This document shows, piece after piece, positions 8,292 to 19,376 of a DNA stretch of 22,467 nucleotides. Every line of letters starts with the position of its first letter. Position 1 is the first letter of the stretch. The translations under genes and the position numbers were made by a program. Under the pieces are notes generated by a model. That model made no database searches, had not been told where the DNA came from, and was given only the letters and a program-made list of their open reading frames with translations. Source of the stretch: Glomus cerebriforme. Taxonomy: Eukaryota; Glomeromycota; Glomeromycetes; Glomerales; Glomeraceae. The stretch covers positions 1 through 22,467 of the forward strand of contig QKYT01001181.1 in assembly GCA_003550305.1 (NCBI GenBank), read 5' to 3'.

Positions 8292-10380
8292 TTTTCAGGT
8301 TCAGATGAATATAATTATCTGATATATATATAGAGTCTGCATGTAATATATATTGATATCAATTCCAAAAGTGTTTGAATTGGGGGCCAATTAATTGTTC
8401 TGGTGGGAAACACTCAATGCAAAATAATATTAACTAGGAAATATGAGGGTTATGTGCATTTGCAACTTGTGAATTTGTGATCAATGTATTTATTGCTGGT
8501 CATTAATTTTATACGTTTTTTATACATCTGGTTTTATATCTGGAATATTGCTGGATTTTATAAAAAAAAAAAAAAATGAAATACATCAGCACCAATTGTT
8601 ACCACCTAACTTTGTAGTGATAAGGTGTTAAATAAATGTAAAATAGAGACTTAATGTGTAAGATTTAATGATGTAAAATTTTATCATATTCGATAAAGAT
8701 TAATATTACTGCCTCAAACATGGCGTTCTGAAGAATAAACATGGAAAATAACTATTAAAACATTAATTATATAACTAATTTTAAACAAATTGTTATTTCA
8801 ATAGTATTTCAATCAATTTGTTCAATGAAAATTTGCAATTCGTATTTTGTATTCTATAATTTGAAAAATTTATGCCGAATATTAAAAAAAAATTATGACT
8901 AATATTAAAAAAATTTTATGATTAATATGATAATATGATATTAGTTTTTATATTGCAATGGCAGTTAATGAATCATGAGTAATTAATTTAATTAATTTGC
9001 TGTATAAAAATAAGTCAAAGCCAACAATTATTGTATTTTATGAGAAATTTGATGAATTCACTTGAGTCATATAGATATATTCTAACGCGTTGCACGATAC
9101 TTTTTATACTTTTTACAATAATAAATTAAACAAGAGCCATAATAGTTTACTATAATAAAACATGATGAGTCATCTTATATTTACGTGTATTTTTGCCTTA
9201 TGAAATCTTTGTCAATTATTTATCAAAATTTGCATAAATTTTTATATTTACATAATAATCATATAAACAAGGAATATTTACACAAAAAAACGTTCATTTC
9301 ATTTATAGAGTGGTGCATCCTTTCCATAGGCTATATCTTTTTTTAAAGAGAGAGCTGGGGTTTTGGGAAGCTTGGAAGCTTGATATACCCTTACCCACAT
9401 AAGCAATTCTATCTTATAATATAATCCCACTTACCAATATATATTTATTACATTTTATAAGTCCTCCGAATTACCTGCTCATTTTTTAACTATGTATTTT
9501 TTGAATAAATCCTTGGGTAAATAACATATTATTTAACAAACTTTTGGTTAGGATTTTTTCGCAAAATAACAATTCTTTTGTCCTTTTAAGACAGATAATT
9601 ACAAAATTTTTTTTTATTCTTTATTAATTTTATTGAATTTAATAAGTAAAAAAAATTATAAAAGTTAAAAAGAAACTTTAGTATTTTGTCTATACATTTA
9701 TATTTACAAAAGTTTATTATACTGTATGTGTGAACAACATCTTTTTAAAGAACCAGATCTTTCTTTATTTTTCAGATTTTAAAATTCAAACGTATAAATA
9801 CACATTCAAAGATAAAAAATGATATATTTTTGCAATTTAATTTTTATGCTTTATAAAAAAAAATAGTATTTATTAACTTAATTCTTCATATACTGGAGTC
9901 TATCTTTAAATAGATTTATTTATGTCTTCATTACTTTCACATTTTTTATTTTTTTTTTTTTCGTTTGCTATAAGTTTTCATTCTTTAAATGAGAAATTTT
10001 CTATCACTTAGAACATTAATTTAGTTTTCATTAATGAGCTTATTTGAGTCATTTTTTGGTTTTATAATTACTGAGTTTTTATTGATTTGTATCGATTTGA
10101 TTTTAGCAAATATTTTCAATCTTATTATTATAACCTTAAAGAAATTTGTTAAATTTATGGGAACTAATTTTTTTTAAAATTAATTTTGACGTGTCTACCA
10201 ATATAATACAGCTTTGCCTCATTAAATATAGTTTATAACTATTTATATAAAAATAATTTTATATGGAATTAATTTTTTTTCTAATCATTTAGGAAGTAAT
10301 AATAAAAATTTGTTTATTTTCTGTAATAAAAAGAATCAGGAAAATCGAACATTCTAGTTCCCTAGTTTTGCAGCAGAAAT

Positions 10381-10388
10381 TGTGTAAC
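10381..10388 (+). promoter_or_regulatory. TGTGTAAC motif upstream of gene 3
   Basis: TGTGTAAC lies 102 bases before the gene 3 ATG, preceded by GCAGAAAT and followed after about 50 bases by a T/C-rich leader. The same octamer occurs 152 bases before gene 4 and 108 before gene 6, with GTGTAAC before gene 5. It may be a shared promoter element or simply inherited with the duplicated flank. Confidence 0.3.
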
Positions 10389-10482
10389 TATGCTAATAAA
10401 GTGTAATCAAAATCATGCTACCTAATTCGTACTAAATAAATTTTCTTTCTTACATTCTTTTATCAGTTTTTTTTCTTTAAAA

Positions 10483-11978
10483 ATGATTTCAATATTCCAT
10501 TCCGGTCTCTCAAAAGATCTTTTCTTAATATTAAATGATGCAGATGATTTTAACGTTATTATTAAAGTTGGTGAAAATAAAAATACAAAAGAATTTCATG
10601 CACATTCAGTAATTTTACGTGCTCGTTCTGCATACTTTAAAAAGTGCACTAGCGACTAAATGGATTACAAAAAAGAATGACGTGATTATATTTAATAAAC
10701 CAAATATTACTCCATCTGTTTTTGGTTGATTTTAAAGTAAGCAATAATTGATTTATTTTAATAATAAAATAAAATAAATTTTTTTTTAATAACAATATAT
10801 ATTCTTCCATTTTACTTTAAGATATATTTATACTGGTGAACTTGACTTGACAAAGCAATCAGGTGAAGACATCCTTGGATTGTTAGTTGCATCTGATGAA
10901 TTACTTCTTGAAGAACTATTCGAATGTATTCAAGATTATTTAATCGAAAAACAAACTAGTTGGGTTCAAAAAAATTTTATACTTGTTTTATATACTGTAT
11001 TCGAGCTCGCTATTTGCAAGAAATTACAAGATTATTATCTTGAATCCATTTGTAAAGATCCAAAACCATTTATCACTTCAGAAGCCTTCCATTCATTGGG
11101 AAAAAAATATTCATTATGATTTACTTAAACGAAATGATTTTCCAGTTGAAGAAGTTATCATTTGGGATAGTTTAATTAAATGGGGTATTGAACAAACTCC
11201 TGGTTTGGGAAGTGAGAACAGTGACAAAACTAAATGGAATGATGAAAATTATGAAGCACTAAGGAAAACTTTAGATCAATTTATTCCTCTTATTCGGTTT
11301 CTGGAAATTTCTTCTGATGATTTTTTTGATAGAGTCCGTCCTTATAAAGTTATCATTCCTCATCATATTTATGATGAAGTTGATGAATTTTATTATAAAA
11401 AAACTTTACCCAAATCTATAATATTGTCACCTCGTACAGAAAAATCAGTATCATTAGTATCAACAATTATTAAACCTAGACTTGCAACAGTTATTTCTAA
11501 TTGGATTAATAAAAATGATCCAGCAACTATTAATAACAAGTACAAGTTTAATCTTATTTACTTGTTGAGTCGGGATGGGTTTGATCACGTAACTTTTATT
11601 AATAAATGTAATGGGAAAGGACCATTTGTAGTATTAATAAGAGTTCAATCAAAGAAAATCTTTGGTGGTTATAATCCAATCGGTTATACGGGAAGAAATA
11701 GTTGTTATTGGTTGTCTTCCACGGAAAGTTTTGTCTTTTCTTTTGAAAATAATCAAGATATTAATAATATGACAATTAGTAGGGCAGCTAATACCGTATG
11801 TTCTATACTTAATTTTAGTCGGAATGATAATTGTTTCTTTAGTTTTGGAGGTATATTATATATTAATAGGCGAGATCTTGAGGTTGGATTTAATATTTTG
11901 CATTATGATGACATTTTTGACCGATGTAGTATACCAATTGAGGAGATTGAAGTATTTAGTATAATAAATGATTTTTAA
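10483..11978 (+). pseudogene. BTB-BACK-TLDc gene with single-base frameshifts (gene 3)
   Basis: The family's two-exon layout is kept: 10483-10736 and 10822-11978 around an 85 bp intron. Three one-base changes break it. An extra A in the run at 10639-10643, right after YFK, puts a TAA at 10657-10659. A base lost near 10724 (GACTTG became GGTTG) restores the frame, so exon 1 still measures 254 bases. An extra base in GGGAAAAAAA (11098-11107) shifts the BACK region and gives a TGA at 11117-11119. After that the sequence is open to the stop and keeps all TLDc motifs: SRDGF, GGYNP, FVFSF, FGGILYI, EIEVF. Two changes lie in A-runs, so sequencing error is a real alternative to true decay. The closest relative is gene 4. 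Confidence 0.85.
10737..10821 (+). other. Intron of gene 3 (85 bp)
   Basis: The donor is GTAAGC and the acceptor ACTTTAAG. It is strongly similar over its whole length to the introns of genes 5, 6 and 4, with shared GTAAGCAATAATTGATTTAT at the 5' end and a TTAATAACAATAT stretch suited to a branch point. Intact splice sites in a frameshifted gene suggest recent damage or sequence error. Confidence 0.85.
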
Positions 11979-12559
11979 GTTAAATAATTAAATCACTAAT
12001 AAATTAAAAAAATATTAATACATTTAGAGCCGATTTATTTTGTCATATTGTAATAGTTTAAATTGTCAAAGTTAATATTACAACTGAAAATAGTTCTCTT
12101 TTATTGTAATTTCATTTTAATTAAATTTCATATATGATTATTATCAACTATTATTTAAGCTAACTTAAGATAATGTTTTTATTTAATGATTATTGAATTT
12201 TTTTTACTCTGTCAATGAGATAAATTATTTTACATAAATTTGGTCCTGTTAAATATTTTTCAATCTAATTTTAAAATCCTTTAATTGTTAAGGAAATTTG
12301 TTAAGGTAAATGGAATTTATTGAAACTAGTCTTATTCTAAAGATTGCTAGTTGCAACATCATGGGAACTGCTATTGATTAAAGCAGAAATTGTTTTTGTA
12401 ACATGACTGTATTTATGAATCAAAGCTTCAAGATTAAAATAAAATCAAGTTTATTAGTTATAAAATCTGCTAATGGATCTATTGTAAGAATAAAGAATTA
12501 TATTTTTTTAAAAATTTGTTTATTAGATCCAATTAAAAAAATTTTCAATTAATACTATA

Positions 12560-12680
12560 AATAATTAATGAAATTAATTTTATTTTCTAAATAAGAGATC
12601 AAACAATTTGCAGTTCAGGGATATAAGTAATTACACATTCTTTCTTCATTATGGAATGACCATTATATAAAATATACTCG
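12560..12680 (+). repeat. Family 5' flank block upstream of gene 4
   Basis: TAATTAATGAAATTAATTTT followed by a segment of the type AAGAG-CAAAACA-TTTGCAGTTCAG-AAGTAATT is shared with 19578-19690 and, less closely, 21490-21580. It marks how far the duplicated unit extends upstream. Confidence 0.55.
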
Positions 12681-12896
12681 TTTATATGATTTATGAAATG
12701 GCAGCCCTAAATTTATTAAATTAAAGTCAAAAAAAAAAATAAATAAATAAATAAATAAACTAAAATAAAATAACTTGGTTATTTTTTTAAACCTCGTACA
12801 ATAAAACAACCACAACGCAAGAAAAAAAAATAATCATATGATGAAGTCTTCAGAAAATCGAAAATATTCTATGAATGGCGCAGTAACAGAACAATA

Positions 12897-12935
12897 TGTG
12901 TAACTAAAGAAATTTTGTATAACAAGTGTGTAGCT
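12897..12935 (+). promoter_or_regulatory. TGTGTAAC block upstream of gene 4
   Basis: TGTGTAACTAAAGAAATTTT followed by GTATAACAAGTGTG lies 152 bases before the ATG. The same ordered block occurs reversed at about 19480-19522, about 145 bases before gene 5. Just upstream, GCGCAGTAACAGAACA resembles GCACAGTGTACAAA before gene 6. Common descent explains it; a promoter function is possible. Confidence 0.35.
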
Positions 12936-13048
12936 TAATTTCCAAAAACGTTCATTTTTTAAACTTTAAAATCTAATTCAATACTTTTAATTTTTTTTTT
13001 TCATACTTTCTTTTACATAAATATTCACAGCTTTTTTTTTTTCTAAAA

Positions 13049-14537
13049 ATGACTTCAATATTTCATTCCGGTCTCTCAAAAGATCTTTCCTTAATATTAA
13101 ACGATGCAGATGATTTTAACGTTATTATTCAAGTTGGCGAAAATAAAAATACAAAAGAATTTCATGCACATTCGGTAATTTTACGTGCTCGTTCTCAATA
13201 CTTTAAAAGTGCACTCGCTACTAAATGGATTACAAAAAAAAATAATATGATCATGTTTAATAAACCAAATATTACTCCATCTGTTTTTGACTTGATTTTA
13301 AAGTAAGCAATAACTGATTTATTTTAATATTTTTAGAAATAAAAATAATATATTTTTTTAATAGCAATATATTTTTTTTCGTTATACATTAAGATATATT
13401 TACACTGGTGAACTTGACTTGACAAAGAAATCAGGCGAAGACATCCTTGGATTGTTGATTACATCTGATGAATTACTTCTTGAAGAATTATTCGAACATG
13501 TTCAAGATCATTTAATTGAAAAACAAGTTAATTGGATTCAAAATAATTTTGTGCTTGTTCTACATTCTGTGATTAAGCTCACCAATTGCAAGAAATTACA
13601 AGATTATTGTCTTGAATCCATTTGTAAAGATCCAAAACTATTTATCACTTCAAAAACCTTCCCTTCATTAGATAAAGATATTCTTTATGATTTAATTAAA
13701 CGAGATGATTTTTCGGTTGAAGAAGTTGTCATTTGGGATTGTTTAATTAAATGGGGTATTGAACAAACTCCTAGTTTAGGAAGTGAGAATAGTGATAGAA
13801 CTAAATGGAATGATGAAAATTATGAAGCATTAAGGAAAACTTTAGATCAATTTATTCCTCTTATTCGGTTTCTGGAAATTTCTTCTGATGATTTTTTTGA
13901 TAGAGTTCGTCCTTATAAAGTTATTATTCCTCATCATATTTATGATGAAGTTGATGAATTTTATTATAAAAAAACTTTACCCAAATCTATAATCTTGTCA
14001 CCTCGTATAGGAAAATCAGTATCATTAGCATCAACAATTATTAAACCTAGACTTGCAACAGTTATTTCTAATTGGATTGATAGAAATTATCCAGCAACTA
14101 TTAATAACAAGTATAAGTTTAATCTTATATATTTGATGAGTCGTGATGGGTTTGATCACGTAACTTTTTTTAATAAATGTAATGGGCAAGGACCATTTGT
14201 AGTCTTAATAAGAGTTCAATCAAAGAAAATCTATGGTGGTTATAATCCAATTGGTTATACTGGGAGAAATCGGTGGTTGTCTTCTACAGAAAGTTTTGTC
14301 TTTTCTTTTGAAAACAATCAAGATATACATGATATGAAAATTAGTAGGTCAGCTAATACAGTATGTTCTATATTTGATTATCAGAATTATGCTGGTTTCT
14401 TTAATTTTGGAGAAATATTATATATTAATGGACGATTGCTTATGATTGGGTTTAATACTTCGAATTATGATAACATTTTTGACCAAAGCTGTATATCAAT
14501 TGATGAAATTGAAGTATTTAACATAGTTAAGAAATAA
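13049..14537 (+). CDS. BTB-BACK-TLDc domain protein (gene 4)
   Basis: Exons 13049-13302 and 13394-14537 encode 465 residues. BTB about 20-126 (DDFNVIIQVGENKN, AHSVILRARSQYF), BACK about 135-211 (NFVLVLHSVIKLTNCKKL, VIWDCLIKWG), linker with FFDRVRPYKVIIP, TLDc about 299-465 with SRDGF (334-338), GGYNP (366-370), FVFSF (386-390), FGEILYI (from 423) and EIEVF near the end. The second glycine of the usual FGG is replaced by E. The middle is identical in protein sequence to gene 3 over 69 residues and the TLDc core is identical to gene 6 over another 69, so the gene looks mosaic. The start follows a long T/C tract and CTAAAA. Probably cytoplasmic or nuclear; a Cullin-3 adaptor role is by analogy. 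Confidence 0.93.
13303..13393 (+). other. Intron of gene 4 (91 bp, phase 2)
   Basis: The donor is GTAAGC and the acceptor ACATTAAG, with a T-run upstream. The 5' end is almost the same as in genes 3, 5 and 6 (AATAACTGATTTATTTTAAT). Retention gives a stop straight after codon 85. Confidence 0.9.
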
Positions 14538-14910
14538 TTTTCAGGCTAAATAATTAATTCACTAATAAATCAAAAAATATTAATACACTTAGAAGAATAA
14601 AGTATTTGACCTATGTTTGTCATATTGTAATAGTTTAAGTTTTCAAGTCAATATTACAACTGAAAATTGTTCCACACCATTCTCTTTTATTGTAATTTTA
14701 TTTTATTTCAAGGGAATAAATTTTGTACATGATTATTATCTACTATTATACAAATACTGTAAGATAAATTGAGACAATGTTTTGATTTAATGATTATTTA
14801 ATATGTTAAATAGTGTTCTTAATTGATTTCAATTAATTTCAATTAATTGATCGACTCGATTAATAATTGATCATAATCCGATTAACAATACAGTTAAGAA
14901 GATATAAATT

Positions 14911-14944
14911 GAAGGGTGGAAGGTAGGGGGGATTGGAAGGAGGG
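14911..14944 (+). other. G-rich purine patch
   Basis: This 34-base stretch is almost all purine, with runs GGG, GG, GG, GGGGGG, GG, GG and GGG, in sequence otherwise low in G. Two-layer G-quadruplex folding on the plus strand is possible on paper. It could also be part of a degraded repeat. Confidence 0.45.
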
Positions 14945-17106
14945 TAATATTTAAAGTTTAAAAATTTTTTTTTTTGTACGGCTGGTACCAATGAAGTCTG
15001 GTCTGTAAGAAATTTAGTTTATATTTTTAATCTGCATGTGAACCATAAATTTTGATCAATTTACTAATGATTCAGCAGTAATGTTGCAATATGAAAATTT
15101 GCTTCAGAATGACTATTCTCTAAAAACAACCTTCATTTATAACAATAAGTAAATACATTTTTGAGCATTAAACTACTCCAGTATTACCACAAAAAAATTT
15201 CACCCCAAGTTATTTGGTCTTAATTTTTATACTAACAGATAAATGAAAATTTAATTTTTCAAAAAATTTACATATCACTTGCAAATATAAATAAATATTT
15301 AATCATAGCATTCAATAAATTTAACAGTTATTTATGTTATTTATTTTTTTTTTATTATAAATAAAATTTGCATAACATTGTTCATAATTCTTATATGATC
15401 ACCGCAACTATGTAATAAAATAAGATAAAATAAAAAATGCTTAGTTGTATTAAAAGTGCTATAATACATACAATTCATTAAAGTCATTAGTTTAAAAATC
15501 TAAAATCCATATTTTTATGTATTTATATAAATTATGTACTAATAATAAAGGTAAGAAAATCTTACATCTTGGTTCAGATATTTACAGAGAACTACAGTAT
15601 CCTGTTATTTGGTAAAATATTAAAATTGTTATTGAATTAATTATTTTTAAAGGATAATACTTTTATTACTTACTGTATTTCATGTGAAATTTTAATATTC
15701 AAACAAAAAAATGTAAAGTGCAATAAAATTAAACTATAAACTCCTGTCAGATAATTTAATTATTCAAGGACCCTAAATAATACTAAAATAGGTAACATGA
15801 GAATTTGCTTATGAATTAATTAGTAAATTTTTTTGACTGCATCCTATTATTATTTAGCCAATCAACATTATAATTAAAGTCTTTTATTTAATATTTATTT
15901 TGCATTATAGAATTTGTTTTTATTCTGTTAATTAGGGTTATAATAAATAGATGATTTCGTGGATATCACATGACAGGTATTATTAATGATCTGAAGAAAA
16001 TAAATTCATTTAAAAGAGAAATATGCACATATGAAAATGAAAATCCTTTTTAAAAAAATTGGTTATAAGAAGTTTATTTTGTGTTTATTATTATATTATG
16101 ATATTTGATTCTGTATCCAAAGAGTTAAAACTTCTATATCATAAATCAAAAGTTTATTATAACGTTTCAACTTTTACATAATAATAAAAAAGCCAACAAA
16201 TAACGTGATTTTAATCTTGTTGATATAATCAAAATTTTTGAAAATTATATCTCATTAAGAATAATAATTAATATTTTTTTATTTTTAATTGATATTTTTT
16301 GTCATGTATAAATTTATTATTTTTTTTTTTTTAACAACAAAAAATATCTCGTTTCATTTTTTGATTCACAAATTGGCTATATAATACTAAATTAATTATC
16401 CTAAACTTTAAAATGCTTTTTGACAAAAAAATTATAATTTTTTTTTTTTTGTAAAATCTTAATTATATTTTATTTAAACTGTAGTATATTATAAATGACT
16501 CTTTTCTGTATTGATTATATTTTCTTGTTTAACTTTAATTAAATTAATCAAAAAAAAATAATAATTAAATTTTGACCTGTCTCATTAAAAAAATGTCCTT
16601 TTTTCACATTTTTTCATTTTCATTCTCATTAAAAGGAGTATTTATTGTGGATTTCCTTCATTATCTTATATCAACATTGATTATTGACCCACCATAAGGT
16701 GCCATTCATTCAAATTAACCCTACATATCTTTAATTCTCACTCTTCTATCAAACGGATCCTTTGTTAACAATAGGACTTAAAAACTTAAAGTCTTAAACC
16801 ATTCTTAAACCATCCATCTAACATTCATAACATTGAATAATAGTCAAAATTTTCTGAATATTTACTCAGTTTCAAAAACTATACATATTGACAATATTTT
16901 TTAGAACTTCATATTCAATTTTATTATGATTCTTTGTCATTTTAATTATTATGACGTGCAATATATTACATCTTCTTATTTCTGCAGTCCATTTAATTAT
17001 ATATTCTTTGGGTATCTTATAATAATACCAATCACATCCATTAATTAGTGAAAAACTTTTACTTCTGTTAGCTATTAATACCTAATTTAAACACAAGTTA
17101 AAGAGG

Positions 17107-17228
17107 GAATTCTAGTCTAAACCAAACTGGCAATTAGGAGATACTCAACTATTTGACCAGTCTTTCCTTGCCTGATAAAGGAAAACCTCATATACAGTAT
17201 AAGGAAGTTAAGAGAGAGTTTTAAAGGT
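17107..17228 (+). repeat. Dispersed hairpin repeat, copy B
   Basis: The ordered blocks are AAACCAAACTGGCAATTAGGAG (17119-17140), CAACT, GACCAGTC, TTCCTTGCCTGATAAAGGAA (17164-17183), CCTCATATACAGTATAAGGAAG and TTAAGAGAGAGTTTTAAAGG. The TTCC and GGAA ends of the fourth block can pair as a small hairpin. It sits directly before copy C, 124 bases out of register. Confidence 0.75.
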
Positions 17229-17242
17229 GATATTTAAAAAAA

Positions 17243-17358
17243 GAACAAACCAGCCAGTTAGGAGGCATTCGACTAACTGACTGGCTCTTCCTTGCCTGAT
17301 ACGAGGAAGACCTCAATATACAGTATAAGGAAAAGGAAGTGCGTGAAGAGGAGCTTAA
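17243..17358 (+). repeat. Dispersed hairpin repeat, copy C (best preserved)
   Basis: AGCCAGTTAG (17252-17261) pairs with CTAACTGACTGGCT (17273-17286), with a 4-base bulge. CTTCCTTGCCTGATACGAGGAAG then forms a second hairpin at about 17287-17309, followed by CCTCAATATACAGTATAAGG. No open frame of note exists. Two adjacent hairpins could mean a structured RNA, but a foldback-type mobile repeat is the simpler view. Confidence 0.75.
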
Positions 17359-17893
17359 ATGGGGTATGTTTATTATAGAGAGAAGATTAAATTAGGATAT
17401 TAATATATTAGAGATACATGTTAAAAAAAAAATGGAATATTGAAAAAAAGGTTATATTTATATATTTAAAAATACTATTAATAAATATAAAAATGATTCA
17501 AACTTAATAATGATACTAATGATACAATAAAAAATTAAACACGATGGGCATCATGTAAATTTAACATTTATGGAAATTTTATATTTTTATACTTTTATAT
17601 GTTACGCAAAAATTCAATGATCAATGATTAATTGCATGAACTTTTTAATTTGTTCACATGAAAACTTTCTATAATTCAAAATGAGTCAAATCGATAATAG
17701 TTTTGAAATCTTTAGTTATTAATATCACTTATTTCGATAATCACATGAGATATTTTTTAAAAGTTCTAACAATAAGGTTGAAAATTTAGAATAACAACAT
17801 AATTATCTCCTCGCATATAACATCAAAAAACAATATCATAATTAGCTTACAATAGTTGATAATTAATATGTATGAAATTTCTTTTCTCAATAA

Positions 17894-19376
17894 TTAATTG
17901 TTAACTACACTAAATACTTCAATTTCCTCAATTGGTATTTTACAGTAGTCAAATATGTCATCATAATGCGAAGTATTATCACCAATAACAAGATCTAGTT
18001 CATCAATATATAACATGTCTCCAAAACTAAAAAAATAATTGTAATTCTGATTACAATCATATATAGAAAAATTTGAATTAGCTGACCTACTAATTTTCAT
18101 ATTATGTGTATCTTGATTATTGTCAAAAGAAAAGATAAAACTTTCATCGGAAGATAACCACTGATCATATTTTGTTCCTGTATAACCGATTGGATTATAA
18201 CCACCATAAATTTTCTTTGATTGAACTCTTATTAATAATACAAATGGTCCTTGCCTATTACATTTATTAATAAAAGTTACGTGATCAAACCCATCACGAC
18301 TCATCAAGTAAATAAGATTAAACTTGTAATTGTCATTAGTAGTTGTTGGATCATTTCTATCAATCCAATTAGAAATAATTTTTGCAAGTTTCGGTTTGAT
18401 AATTGTTGACACTAATTTTTCTGTACGAGGTGATAAAATTATAGTTTTAGGTAAAGTTTTTTTATAATAAAATTCTTCAACTTCATCATAAATATGATGC
18501 GGAATAATAACTTTGTAAGGACGAATTTTATCAAAAAAATCCTCAGAAGAAATATTCACAAATCGAATAAGAGGAATAAATTGATCTAAAGTATTCTTTA
18601 ATGCTTCATAATTTTCATTATTCCATTTAGTTTTGTCACTGTTCTCACTTCCCAAACCAGGAGTTTGTTCAATGCCCCATTTAATTAAACTATCCCAAAT
18701 GTCAACTTCTTTAACCGAAAAATCATCTCGTTTAAGTAAACTATAAAGAATACTTTTATCTAATGATCGAAACGTTTCTGGAGCGATAAATGTTTGTGGG
18801 TCTTCACAAATGGATTCCAGACAATAATCTTGTAATTTCTTGCAGCTTGTGAGTTTAAATACAGTATGTAGAACAAGTACAAAATTATTCTGAATCCGAT
18901 TAATTTGATTTTCAATTAAATAATCTTGAACATGTTGAAATAATTCTTCAAAAAGTAATTCATCAGATGCAATTAACAATCCAAAGATGTCTTCACCTGA
19001 TTTCTTGGTCAAATTCAGTTCTCCAGTATAAATATATCTTAATGTAAAAATGGAAGAATAAATATTTGTTATTAAAATAAATTAATATATATAATTATTA
19101 AAATAAATCAATTATTGCTTACTTTAAAATCAAGTCGAAAACAGATGGGGTAATATTTGGTTCATTAAACACGATCATGTTATTTTTTATTGTGATCCAT
19201 TCAGTAGCGAGAGCATTTTTAAAATATGAAGAACGAGCACGTAAAATTACCGAATGTGCATGAAATTCTTTTGTATTTTTATTTTCACCAACTTGAATAA
19301 TAACGTTAAAATCATCTGCATCATTTAATATTAAAGAAAGATCTTTTGAAAGACTGGAATGGAATATTAAAGTCAT
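17894..19376 (-). CDS. BTB-BACK-TLDc domain protein (gene 5)
   Basis: On the minus strand, exons 19376-19123 and 19037-17894 encode 465 residues. BTB about 20-126 (DDFNVIIQVGENKN, AHSVILRARSSYF), BACK about 135-211 (NFVLVLHTVFKLTSCKKL, DIWDSLIKWG), linker with IRPYKVIIP, TLDc about 296-465 with SRDGF, GGYNP, FIFSF, FGDMLYI and EIEVF. Oddities: the tryptophan that precedes IQNNF in most members is arginine here (INRIQNNF), GELDL is GELNL, and the second glycine of FGG is D. The start lies after CTTCCTTTAAAAATG. It is the only member on the minus strand, head-to-head with gene 6 across 617 bases, and shares 3' flank with genes 3 and 4. A Cullin-3 adaptor role is inferred from the family only. 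Confidence 0.93.
19038..19122 (-). other. Intron of gene 5 (85 bp, phase 2)
   Basis: On the minus strand the donor is GTAAGC and the acceptor ACATTAAG. It is the closest match to the gene 3 intron, including the same length and a shared TTATTCTTCCATTTT segment near the 3' end, although gene 3 lies some 8 kb away in the other orientation. Confidence 0.9.

Larger units (their letters stand above)
6140..10482. other. Large gene-poor spacer between genes 2 and 3
   Basis: No intact gene is supported over these 4.3 kb. Contents: a frame without ATG at about 6219-6402 that chance can explain; a reversed fragment of the dispersed repeat at about 6983-7048; an inverted-repeat-rich patch at 7480-7710; a degenerate minisatellite at about 7775-8130; a short coding-like patch at 8146-8291; a 14-A run near 8563; and a 9-base inverted repeat AACAAATTG/CAATTTGTT at 8784-8822. 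From about 8900 to 10200 I see only AT-rich sequence with homopolymers. Sequence from about 10205 resembles the 5' flank of gene 6. Confidence 0.5.
11979..13048. other. Spacer between genes 3 and 4, with duplicated flanks
   Basis: The first 220 bases (to about 12200) match the 3' flank of gene 4 at 14538-14800 and, in part, that of gene 5 (reversed, 17800-17893): the shared blocks include GTCATATTGTAATAGTTTAA and a TTATCAACTATTAT segment. Sequence at about 12560-12680 matches that upstream of gene 6 and downstream of gene 6. An (AAAT)n microsatellite lies at about 12738-12759. There is no gene. Confidence 0.6.
14538..17893. other. Gene-poor spacer between genes 4 and 5
   Basis: The first 260 bases are the duplicated family 3' flank. 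A tandem 10-mer (TTTCAATTAA at 14827 and 14837) and an imperfect ATTAAT-TCGA palindrome (14842-14864) follow, then a G-rich patch at 14911-14944. From about 15000 to 17050 I see only AT-rich sequence with homopolymer runs and no supportable gene. Two tandem copies of the dispersed hairpin repeat lie at 17107-17358. About 17800-17893 is the 3' flank of gene 5. Confidence 0.5.

Noticed and set aside
12738..12759. (AAAT)n array
   Set aside because: It is an ordinary microsatellite; mentioned in the spacer entry only.
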